Source: Syntrophales bacterium
GTDB taxonomy: Bacteria > Desulfobacterota > Syntrophia > Syntrophales > UBA2251
Assembly (NCBI GenBank): GCA_023230905.1
Contig: JALNWL010000143.1
Coordinates: 1 to 6,613, forward strand
Length of the DNA stretch: 6,613 bases
Reading direction: 5' to 3'
A model generated the notes under the pieces. The model did no database searches. It worked only from the letters and a program-made list of their open reading frames with translations, and was not told the DNA's origin. Made by a program: the position numbers and the translations under genes. Below are positions 1 through 5,951 of the stretch, piece after piece (position 1 is the stretch's first letter; every line of letters begins with the position of its first letter).

Positions 1-1
1 C

Positions 2-142
2 GTCGTCATGTCCGGCGACAACGGTTTCCGGGGGCCGTTCGACGGCCTTCTGGGGATGAATTTTCTCGGTGAGTTCGAACTGGCCGTAGATTACGAGAAC
101 AACTGGATCGTTCTGAAGGAAAAAAACCGTTCAAGCCGATGA
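2..142 (+). CDS. Retropepsin-like aspartic protease, C-terminal fragment (5' end outside window)
   Basis: This is the last 46 codons of a gene that enters from the left edge and stops at TGA 140-142. The visible part contains DGLLGMNFL at about residues 14-22, followed by a short beta-rich tail (FELAVDYENNWIVLKE). A hydrophobic-hydrophobic-Gly segment of the type D-G-[LI]-L-G-M-[DN]-[FY]-L followed by a strand with 'DY' and a final 'I.L' is the C-terminal signature of single-domain retropepsin-like (clan AA) aspartic proteases of bacteria, which act as dimers and are often periplasmic or membrane anchored. The catalytic D-[ST]-G motif lies upstream of the window, so catalytic competence cannot be judged. 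The next gene starts 15 nt downstream and its ribosome binding site begins just after this stop, so the two are probably co-transcribed. The family call is fairly firm; the substrate is unknown. Confidence 0.75.
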   Translation, partial: VVMSGDNGFRGPFDGLLGMNFLGEFELAVDYENNWIVLKEKNRSSR

Positions 143-143
143 T

Positions 144-151
144 GAAGGAGG
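144..151 (+). promoter_or_regulatory. Ribosome binding site of the first lipoprotein
   Basis: GAAGGAGG lies just after the protease stop codon. Its spacing decides for ATG 158 rather than GTG 155 as the start, because GTG 155 would leave only 3-4 nt. Confidence 0.7.
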
Positions 152-157
152 CCGGTG

Positions 158-565
158 ATGGAAAATATGCAAGATTCAGGTCGATGGCGGAATGCGGTCG
201 GGATGCTGGGGTTGGGAGTCCTCTGCCTGGTCCTGGCCGGATGCGCCGTTTTCGGACGCGACAAGAACTTTCACCCGTACGATCCCGCCGCGCTGACACA
301 GATTGTCCCGGGGAAATCCACCGCCGATGATGTCACCCGCCTCTTCGGCCCCCCCACACAGGTCGTCAAATTGACGGGCGGGAACGCCTATGTCTACTCC
401 CGCAGTCTGAGCAAGGGGACGGGCCTCTGGCTCGTCTTCGTCACGCTCGTCAACTATGACACCCAGTACGATCAGGTGGTCTTTTTCCTCAATCCGCAGA
501 ACGTCGTGACCCACTGCGGCAGTGCCCTGCGGTCCGGAGATGCGGCTTATGGCCTCCCGTTTTAA
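158..565 (+). CDS. Small outer-membrane lipoprotein, BamE/SmpA-like
   Basis: This 135-residue protein begins with a short polar stretch, a hydrophobic helix (about residues 13-27) and the lipobox L-A-G-C with Cys29, so it should be exported and lipidated. Ala follows the cysteine, which by the enterobacterial +2 rule favours the outer membrane. The mature part carries V-P-G-K-S-T-A-D-D-V at residues 50-59 and L-F-G-P-P at 62-66, then a Gly-Gly turn and a Tyr-rich strand. This 'G-K-[ST]-T..[DE][VI]...[FL]-G-x-P' pattern is typical of the BamE/SmpA-OmlA fold and related small lipoproteins. It need not be the BAM subunit itself. ATG at 158 is chosen over GTG at 155 because GAAGGAGG (144-151) gives a 6-7 nt spacing. 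The gene sits between the protease and a second lipoprotein of similar pattern. The precise role is unknown. Confidence 0.82.
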   Translation: MENMQDSGRWRNAVGMLGLGVLCLVLAGCAVFGRDKNFHPYDPAALTQIVPGKSTADDVTRLFGPPTQVVKLTGGNAYVYSRSLSKGTGLWLVFVTLVNYDTQYDQVVFFLNPQNVVTHCGSALRSGDAAYGLPF

Positions 566-1010
566 AGGCCTCGCCTGGCTGCTGTCTTCGCTCGTCATCG
601 TGACCGGCTGCCTGTCCTTCCGGGTGGAAAAGGTCACGATCGGTCCGGATGTCCCGTCGGCGGCCGCCGGTCTCACGGAGGGGAGGACGACCCTCGCGGA
701 GATTCTTGCGCAATGCGGGGCACCCCTCGTCGTCGAGGACCTCGGCGGCGAAACGCTCCTGATCTACGAAAAGAAATTCTACCGCGGCGGCCAGATCACC
801 CTGGGCATCCCCATGAGCGACGTGACCGGAACCAACATCAACGTGAACACCTACGGTCGGCTCTGGCGTTACGATACCGTCGGGATGATACTGGACCGGG
901 AAATGACCCTGCGGCGCCTGTTCTCGATCCGGGGATCGGCCACTCCCCTTTGGCGGAGCTTCTGGGAGGATTCCGCCCCCGCCCAGACCGAGGCGCCCCC
1001 GCCGCAGTAA
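549..1010 (+). CDS. Second small lipoprotein, diverged paralogue of its upstream neighbour
   Basis: This is a 153-residue predicted lipoprotein with a hydrophobic N-terminal helix (residues 7-19) and lipobox V-T-G-C with Cys21. Leu follows the Cys, compatible with the outer membrane. Residues 44-58 (E-G-R-T-T-L-A-E-I-L-A-Q-C-G-A-P) repeat the pattern G-[KR]-[ST]-T..[DE]-[IV]...[FC]-G-x-P seen in the previous protein, followed in both by a hydrophobic pair, Leu, Gly-Gly and an aromatic strand. I infer a tandem duplication of a BamE/SmpA-like domain with strong divergence. After residue 141 it ends in a Pro/Ala-rich tail (APAQTEAPPPQ). ATG 549 is preferred: GGAG at 536-539 gives 9 nt spacing, and this start puts the signal helix at the N-terminus. 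GTG 522 and ATG 540 are alternatives in the same frame. It overlaps the preceding gene by 17 nt, suggesting translational coupling. Function unknown. Confidence 0.8.
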   Translation: MASRFKGLAWLLSSLVIVTGCLSFRVEKVTIGPDVPSAAAGLTEGRTTLAEILAQCGAPLVVEDLGGETLLIYEKKFYRGGQITLGIPMSDVTGTNINVNTYGRLWRYDTVGMILDREMTLRRLFSIRGSATPLWRSFWEDSAPAQTEAPPPQ

Positions 1011-1013
1011 ACA

Positions 1014-3683
1014 TCACAGGACAAGCCGCACCCTGATGAGACCGTCTGGCAAAGGTTCTTCGACCATGCCCATCTTGCGGCACAGGCTGACCATCTTTCG
1101 GTTCCGGCGCTCGATGATTCCGTAGAACTCCTTAAGCCCCTTCTCGACGGCGATGCCGACAAGTGTATCGAGGAGCTTGTAGGCCAGACCCTTACCCTGG
1201 AAGTCGTCGTGAACGAGGATCGCAAACTCCCCGCGAGCGGCGACGGTCTCGGAGATCAGGCTGCCGATTCCGATCAGGCGCCGTCTTTCCCCCTCGCGAA
1301 GTTCGGCCACGATCGACATCTCCCGTTCATAATCGATATTGCAAAACTTGACGTGCAGGTCATGGCTGATGGTCCGGATGGTCTGGTAAAACCGTCCGCG
1401 CAGCGACTCTTCCGAGAGCGTCTGAAACATATCCTGCTCTAGGGGTTCGTCTTCGGGACGGATGGGCCTCAGAACGATCGGGGTTCGGTCGGAGAGGGAC
1501 CAGTTCGCGACGTAGCGTGTGGGATAGGGCGTGATCACCAGATGGGGATAGGGCGCGCCCGCGTCCGGGAGAGGCTCGTCTGTCAGAATGATCCTCGCAT
1601 CCAAGACCCGTGCAATCCCGTCACTGACGGCGACGGGATTGATGTCGATCTCGCCGATCTCCGGAAAATCAACGACGAGATTCGAAAAGCTGACGATGAG
1701 ACCTTCGATCTGACGCAAATCGGCGGGCGTCTTCCCCCGGTACCCCTGAAGCATCCGGTAAACGTTGGTGTCTTCCATCAACCTGCGGGCGAGGCTCTGA
1801 TTCAAAGGGGGCAAGCCGAGCGAAAAGTCGCGGAAGATCTCGACGCCCACTCCCCCCATGCCGAACAGAATGATCGCGCCGAAAGTCGGGTCCCGTCTCG
1901 CCCCTAAGATGATTTCGTAGTCGATCAGTTCCACCATCTTCTGAACGGCGATGCCCCTGATTTCCGCGTGAGGCGCCCGCGCCCGGAAACGCTGCAGGAG
2001 CTTACCGTACTCTTTCCGCAGCTTCTCGTCCGAATCGACGCCGGTGACGACGCCCCCGACATCCTGACGGTAGATGACGTCGGGCGAAACGATCTTGAGC
2101 ACAACCGGATAACCCACGCGACGGGCGATCTCCACCGCCTCCTCGGGGGAGGCCACAAGCTGCGTGTCCACCAGGGGGATGCCGTAGTTCCGAATGAACT
2201 TCATGGCGTCGTCTTCCGTCAGAACGGAGACGCCTTTCCGGCGGACGTTCCGGATCAGGGTTTTCAGGTGATGCTTCGGTGGCGCATCGTCGATGGACAG
2301 CTCCGACGGCGTTTCATGAAGTAGTTCGAGGTTGCGTTCATATTCGTACATGTACAGATAGGTCCGGACGGCCTCTTCCGCCGTTTCATAGGCGGGAACG
2401 CCGGCCTTCCCCATCCGGTCTCGCCCCAGCCGGACCCCCTGGCCGCCCAGCCAGGTCGTGATCACGGGTTTGCGAACCGACTGCGCCAACGGCACAAGCA
2501 CCTCGGCCAGTTCTTCGTCCCGCGCGGCCTCCTGGGGCGTATAGATCACAAGGACGCCGTCCACCTGCGGATCGGCCTGCAACAGGGACAGGGCCTGTTC
2601 ATACCGACCGACATCGGCATTGCGCTGCAGAGGCAAGGGATTGTCCCGCGAAACGTGAGCGGGGAGAACCCCCGCCAATCCCCGCTGCGTCTCCGGTGCG
2701 AGCAATGCCAGCTGTCCGCCGGAACGGAGGAGGCGATTGGCCGCCATGAGGCCGACGCCCCTCGCGTTGCCCATGATAGCCAGACGTGGTCCCTTCGGTT
2801 GGTAGGCCGAACAGAGAACGGCGGCGGCGTTGAACAGATCCTGCGCTTCCTTCACCCGCACCGCACCGGTCCGGCGGATCACCGCATCGCAGACGCGGTC
2901 CGGATCGGCGAGGATCGCCGTGTGGGAGCGTCCGTTTTCCGCACCAATTTCCAAAAGCGGCGGTTTGAGAATGATGATCGGCTTGGTCCGGGCGAAGCCG
3001 CGAATCGCGCTGACCAGTTTCCGAGGTTGTCCGAGCTGGTCCTCCAGGTAGAGGATAATGCTGCGAGTCTGGGCATCGTTGCCGAGATAATCGATCAAGT
3101 CCCCGAGATCCACGTCGATGGCGGATCCCAACGATACCACCGTGCTGAAACCGACATGGGCGCTCAAGGCCCAGTCCAGAAGGGAGCGGCCGAATCCGTG
3201 GGCGTGCGCAAGAAAGGCCAGTTTTCCCGGCGGTGGCGTATCCTTCAGGAAGCTGGCGTTGAGCTCAATGCCCGGCCGGATCACCCCCAGGCAGTTAGGA
3301 CCGATGATCCGCATCCCGAAGCGGCGTTGCAGGGCCCGGATTTCGTCTTCCCGTCGCTCCCCATCCGGTCCGGATTCCCGGAATCCCGCGGAAATGATGA
3401 CGAGCCCCTGCACGCCGGCCTGGCCGCACTCCTTCACGATGGCCGGAACCAGAGGGGCGGGTGTGGCAATCACGGCCATGTCGACCGGCTCGGGAATGTC
3501 TCTCACGGTCGGGCAGCAATCACGCCCAAGGGTGCGTTCCTTTCCCGGATTCACCGGATAGATCCTTCTGCCAGTCGCCCCGAGAAGATTCTCCAGGATT
3601 CTCCGTCCCAGGGTTCCCTCACGCTCGCTGGCCCCGATCACGGCAATCACCTCCGGCGATAAAAGCCGCGCCAGATCCCCCAT
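1014..3683 (-). CDS. Bifunctional NDP-forming acyl-CoA synthetase family / GNAT acetyltransferase (Pat-like)
   Basis: This 889-residue cytoplasmic protein has the domain order of bacterial Pat/acetate-CoA ligase (ADP-forming) fusions: CoA-binding Rossmann domain (about 5-135, with G-P-N-C-L-G at 128-133), succinyl-CoA-ligase-like domains (about 150-290 and 300-450), ATP-grasp domain (about 485-700, ending in E-I-D-I-N-P at 678-683), and C-terminal GNAT domain (about 735-885, with Glu819 and the acetyl-CoA loop Q-G-K-G at 829-832). Family members either interconvert acyl-CoA + ADP + Pi with carboxylate + ATP, or act as lysine acetyltransferases in which the synthetase part is a sensor. The SHT motif with the putative phospho-His is kept (His254). 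However, the usual S-Q-S-G-A segment reads A-H-A-H-G (159-163), and the ATP-grasp H-K-[ST]-D reads Y-R-Q-D (538-541). ATG 3683 is preferred over the adjacent ATG 3686 because AGGAGG at 3689-3694 then has 5 nt spacing. It follows the TRAP receptor gene by 16 nt. Which activity survives cannot be decided here. Confidence 0.93.
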   Translation of the reverse strand: MGDLARLLSPEVIAVIGASEREGTLGRRILENLLGATGRRIYPVNPGKERTLGRDCCPTVRDIPEPVDMAVIATPAPLVPAIVKECGQAGVQGLVIISAGFRESGPDGERREDEIRALQRRFGMRIIGPNCLGVIRPGIELNASFLKDTPPPGKLAFLAHAHGFGRSLLDWALSAHVGFSTVVSLGSAIDVDLGDLIDYLGNDAQTRSIILYLEDQLGQPRKLVSAIRGFARTKPIIILKPPLLEIGAENGRSHTAILADPDRVCDAVIRRTGAVRVKEAQDLFNAAAVLCSAYQPKGPRLAIMGNARGVGLMAANRLLRSGGQLALLAPETQRGLAGVLPAHVSRDNPLPLQRNADVGRYEQALSLLQADPQVDGVLVIYTPQEAARDEELAEVLVPLAQSVRKPVITTWLGGQGVRLGRDRMGKAGVPAYETAEEAVRTYLYMYEYERNLELLHETPSELSIDDAPPKHHLKTLIRNVRRKGVSVLTEDDAMKFIRNYGIPLVDTQLVASPEEAVEIARRVGYPVVLKIVSPDVIYRQDVGGVVTGVDSDEKLRKEYGKLLQRFRARAPHAEIRGIAVQKMVELIDYEIILGARRDPTFGAIILFGMGGVGVEIFRDFSLGLPPLNQSLARRLMEDTNVYRMLQGYRGKTPADLRQIEGLIVSFSNLVVDFPEIGEIDINPVAVSDGIARVLDARIILTDEPLPDAGAPYPHLVITPYPTRYVANWSLSDRTPIVLRPIRPEDEPLEQDMFQTLSEESLRGRFYQTIRTISHDLHVKFCNIDYEREMSIVAELREGERRRLIGIGSLISETVAARGEFAILVHDDFQGKGLAYKLLDTLVGIAVEKGLKEFYGIIERRNRKMVSLCRKMGMVEEPLPDGLIRVRLVL

Positions 3684-3688
3684 CATAT

Positions 3689-3694
3689 CCTCCT
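3689..3694 (-). promoter_or_regulatory. Ribosome binding site of the acyl-CoA synthetase/GNAT gene
   Basis: AGGAGG on the minus strand lies inside the 16-nt gap after the TRAP receptor stop. Two ATG codons follow in tandem: the first (3686) is only 2 nt away and the second (3683) is 5 nt away, so the second is the better start. No room remains for a promoter or terminator, so the two genes form one transcription unit. Confidence 0.75.
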
Positions 3695-3699
3695 GTCGC

Positions 3700-4689
3700 T
3701 CACTTCACGCGCCGTATCCGGCGGACGAGGTCGCTTACGGCAACGTCCTCGCAGGTTTTGTAAACGGACTCCGCGGCCTGTTTGAACGGCAGGCGATCCG
3801 GCGTGACGAGAACCATCCCGGCGGCTTCGAGCTCTCCCAGCATGGCTGCCTCCTTTTCCCGGACGAAACGTCGCTCCCACCAGGCCGCTTCGCGTCCCGC
3901 TTCGAGGATCGCCCGCTGCTGCTCGGCACCCAGGCCGTCGAATTTTTTTGCATCCATTATCAATAGGGCCGGGGAATAGGCATGGCGGGTCAGCGTCAGA
4001 TAACGGTTGACCTTGTAGATCTTCTCGGTGCGGACGATCGCGATGGGATTTTCCTGTCCGTCCACCGTTTTGTTTTTCAAGGCACGATAGACCTTCCCCC
4101 AGGGCATGGGAACCGCCTTCGCCCCCAGCTGGCGCCAGAACGCCTGATGGATTTCGTTTTCCATCGTCCGAATGGTCAGTCCCCGCACATCTTCCGGTGT
4201 GACGACGGCCCGCCGGCTGTTGGTCAGATGACGGAAGCCGTTCTCCCAGAAGGCGATGCCGCGAATGCCCGCCCCTCTCAGGTCTTCCATCAGCATGGCC
4301 CCGATGCGGCCGTCCAGAACGCGGTCGGCGTGAGCGGTATTGCGAAAAAGATAGGGGAGGTCGCAGACCCGCATCCTCGGAACGATGGCGCCGACCGGAC
4401 CGGTGGAAATCACAACGAGGTCGATTTTACCCTTCTGCATCGCAGACAGGATCTCCCGCTCCCCATCCCCCTTCCGGCCGCTCGGATAAATGTCGATAAG
4501 GATCTGCCCCTGGGTCTTGAGCGCAACCAGACGGCCGAACTCCTGGGCGCCCAGATGATAGGCGCCGTCGACGGAAACGACATGCGCCAATTTCAGGGTC
4601 GTCACCTCGGCGGTCGCGACGCCGGGATGAAACGGCAGGGCGAGGATGCCGAGCCCGAACAGCACCGCGAGTCTCCAGGCAGTTCTCAT
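3700..4689 (-). CDS. TRAP transporter substrate-binding protein, DctP family
   Basis: This 329-residue periplasmic solute receptor has the normal family length. Its N-terminus is a signal peptide: Met-Arg-Thr, a hydrophobic core to about residue 20, and A-T-A|E as the probable cleavage site after Ala27. The mature protein starts with the first strand L-K-L-A-H (32-36). It has the family-typical G-F-R-H-L-T-N-S (151-158), P-E-D-V-R-G-L-T-I-R (165-174) and V-D-G-Q-E-N-P (209-215). Arg174 matches the position that salt-bridges the ligand carboxylate in DctP-type receptors, so the ligand is probably an organic acid. ATG 4689 is chosen because AAGGAGG sits 6 nt upstream and the signal peptide starts there. 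Genes for the TRAP membrane subunits (DctQ, DctM) are not adjacent: downstream is the acyl-CoA synthetase and upstream a divergent gene. The actual ligand cannot be read from the sequence. Confidence 0.94.
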   Translation of the reverse strand: MRTAWRLAVLFGLGILALPFHPGVATAEVTTLKLAHVVSVDGAYHLGAQEFGRLVALKTQGQILIDIYPSGRKGDGEREILSAMQKGKIDLVVISTGPVGAIVPRMRVCDLPYLFRNTAHADRVLDGRIGAMLMEDLRGAGIRGIAFWENGFRHLTNSRRAVVTPEDVRGLTIRTMENEIHQAFWRQLGAKAVPMPWGKVYRALKNKTVDGQENPIAIVRTEKIYKVNRYLTLTRHAYSPALLIMDAKKFDGLGAEQQRAILEAGREAAWWERRFVREKEAAMLGELEAAGMVLVTPDRLPFKQAAESVYKTCEDVAVSDLVRRIRRVK

Positions 4690-4695
4690 CTTCAA

Positions 4696-4701
4696 CCTCC
4701 T
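4696..4701 (-). promoter_or_regulatory. Ribosome binding site of the DctP gene
   Basis: AGGAGG on the minus strand lies 6 nt before ATG 4689. It excludes the longer reading frame from 4758, whose extra 23 residues would precede the signal peptide. Confidence 0.8.
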
Positions 4702-4719
4702 TTTCAAAGCTTCCGGCAG

Positions 4720-4748
4720 TTGATCATCCCGTTCAAATACGGTATAGA
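4720..4748 (+). promoter_or_regulatory. Putative sigma-70 promoter of the 172-residue protein gene
   Basis: TTGATC (4720-4725) and TATAGA (4743-4748) each match the sigma-70 consensus at 4 of 6 positions, with the ideal 17-nt spacer. Transcription would begin near 4755, leaving a leader of about 20 nt that contains the ribosome binding site (GGAG, 4766-4769). A small inverted repeat, ATAC-G-GTAT (4737-4745), overlaps the -10 element and might be an operator, but it is short enough to be chance. I see no equally good promoter for the divergent DctP gene in the 86-nt gap. Prediction only. Confidence 0.45.
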
Positions 4749-4775
4749 TCGGCATCACGCCTATGGGAGAATCCG

Positions 4776-5294
4776 ATGGCAGAAATCAAGAGCACCCTGG
4801 ATCTGATCATGGAACGAACGAAACACATGCAACTTTCCCCGGAGGAAAAGGCGGAAATCCGGCTCAGGGAAACGTCCGGGACCGTGCGGGGCTGGCTGCA
4901 GAAGTTCGCTGACGGCCTCCTTTCTCCGGAGACGCTGGAATCCCTGTATGCCGAGGCGTCCGGAAAATCCCCTGAGGTACGGAACCTCATGCGGGCGGCA
5001 CTGATCGAGCGTATCTCACTGGACGGCGAAAACATGGAAACGCTCGCCCTGATTGAACGGCTGCTCGACGTCCCGGCGTCACCCCTGAAGGACCTGGTCC
5101 GCTCCTTCCGGAACAAGCGGAAGCGCCTGGATCGGCAGGGGCGGGATGCCGCCCGCGCGGCCCTGGCGGATTACGGCATCACCGGCGGGGCCGTGGTTCC
5201 GAACCCATCGCTCGATCCCGCCCGGCCGGACGCCCTGGCCAAGCTCGAAGCGGCCTTTCTGAAGAAACGGGAGGCCCTGTCCGCCAGGCTATAG
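4776..5294 (+). CDS. Conserved-looking hypothetical protein, charged and helical
   Basis: I do not recognise a named family for this 172-residue protein. It has no signal peptide or membrane segment, so it is probably cytoplasmic. It is rich in Glu, Lys, Arg, Leu and Ala and should be mostly alpha-helical. It has an N-terminal acidic/basic helix (about 1-33, including L-S-P-E-E-K-A-E), central helices (50-97), a very basic stretch F-R-N-K-R-K-R-L-D-R (111-120), a Gly/Pro-rich hinge (134-148) and a final helix (152-172). The basic stretch could bind nucleic acid or another protein; that is speculation. ATG 4776 has GGAG 6 nt upstream and a putative promoter at 4720-4748. It is transcribed alone and divergently from the DctP gene. 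Its last two codons (CTA TAG) overlap the 3' end of the convergent hydrolase gene. Coding potential is supported by the start signals and the family-like opening; function unknown. Confidence 0.82.
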   Translation: MAEIKSTLDLIMERTKHMQLSPEEKAEIRLRETSGTVRGWLQKFADGLLSPETLESLYAEASGKSPEVRNLMRAALIERISLDGENMETLALIERLLDVPASPLKDLVRSFRNKRKRLDRQGRDAARAALADYGITGGAVVPNPSLDPARPDALAKLEAAFLKKREALSARL

Positions 5295-5930
5295 GTACTG
5301 GAACCAGTACGCCTCGATCGCGCGGAAGTTCTCGCGAACCGCCTCGCGCCCGACCACGATGTCCCCATGCCCGGTCAGAAGGTACTCGACCTCCAGCACG
5401 GCGATCTTCTTGATGCTCGCCTTGAGTTGGCTGCCGTTCCCGCCGGGCAGATCGGTACGTCCGATTCCTTCCCGAAAAACGACGTCACCGGCGAACAGCG
5501 CCTTCCTGGCGGGCCAGTAAAGACAGATCGACCCCGGCGAATGTCCCGGCGTATGGATGATCTCGAAATCCTCGGCGCCGATCCTCAGATCGCCTTCCTG
5601 CAAAAAAAAATCCGGATCGGGACCCTCGAAATACGATCCGGACCACGATTTGACCAGACGGTATTCCGCCTCGTTCATCGTCACCAGGGTCGGCTTGGAG
5701 AAGAGTTCCGCGGCCTCAAGATGATCCGGATGCCCGTGCGTCACGATCACCACATCGATATCCGCCGGTGTCAGCTTCAGCGAGGCCAGGTTCCGCTCCA
5801 CGTGCTGGAAGAGGTGGCGGTGTCCGGGATCGATCAGGATCTTTTTCTCCCCGTCGATCAGGAAGGTGTTGCAGTTATTTTCCCGGTAGTCCTGCCAGAT
5901 GAAGGCGTGGAGTCCCTTGCACACATCCAT
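5289..5930 (-). CDS. Metallo-beta-lactamase-fold hydrolase, glyoxalase II-like
   Basis: This 213-residue cytoplasmic enzyme has all expected metal ligands: H-x-H-x-D-H at 65-70 (His65, His67, Asp69, His70), His130 in H-T-P-G-H-S-P-G-S, Asp149 in F-A-G-D, and His188 in T-G-H-G. The segment G-I-G-R-T-D-L-P-G-G (155-164) resembles that of compact glyoxalase II-like and related thioester/persulfide hydrolases, so hydrolysis of a thioester or ester is the most likely reaction. The length is short because the C-terminal substrate-binding helices of classical glyoxalase II are absent, as in YcbL-type proteins. ATG 5930 is preferred: AGGA at 5938-5941 has 7 nt spacing, and the fold begins immediately. 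The open frame extends upstream to 6128 but that part is arginine-rich shadow sequence over the neighbouring gene. A run of nine T residues on the coding strand encodes Phe108-Phe109-Leu110. The substrate is not determinable here. Confidence 0.92.
   Translation of the reverse strand: MDVCKGLHAFIWQDYRENNCNTFLIDGEKKILIDPGHRHLFQHVERNLASLKLTPADIDVVIVTHGHPDHLEAAELFSKPTLVTMNEAEYRLVKSWSGSYFEGPDPDFFLQEGDLRIGAEDFEIIHTPGHSPGSICLYWPARKALFAGDVVFREGIGRTDLPGGNGSQLKASIKKIAVLEVEYLLTGHGDIVVGREAVRENFRAIEAYWFQYL
5602..5610. repeat. Homopolymer of nine A/T inside the hydrolase gene
   Basis: Nine consecutive A on the plus strand (nine T on the coding strand) fall within codons 107-110 of the metallo-beta-lactamase-fold gene. 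The reading frame is intact across it and the motifs on both sides are in one frame, so it is not a sequencing frameshift here. In GC-rich DNA such a run is uncommon and prone to slippage. Confidence 0.85.
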
Positions 5931-5951
5931 TGCATGATCCTTTCTCGTCGC

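Noticed and set aside
522..548. GTG 522 or ATG 540 as start of the second lipoprotein
   Set aside because: ATG 540 directly abuts the GGAG with no spacer, and GTG 522 has no clear ribosome binding site. ATG 549 has 9 nt spacing and places the signal helix correctly.
2655..3662. Long open frame (335 codons) on the plus strand opposite the acyl-CoA synthetase gene
   Set aside because: It is antisense to clearly conserved domains, has a composition rich in Arg, Gly, Pro and His with no recognisable motif, and is what GC-rich codon use produces on the opposite strand.
4690..4758. N-terminal extension of the DctP protein to an upstream ATG at 4758
   Set aside because: It would put 23 mostly charged residues before a standard signal peptide, while a strong AGGAGG sits exactly 6 nt before ATG 4689.
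3982..4806. Open frame of 274 codons on the plus strand opposite the DctP gene, running through the divergent promoter region
   Set aside because: It lies antisense to well-conserved DctP motifs and shows no domain or signal. The 172-residue gene with a proper ribosome binding site starts within its end in another frame.
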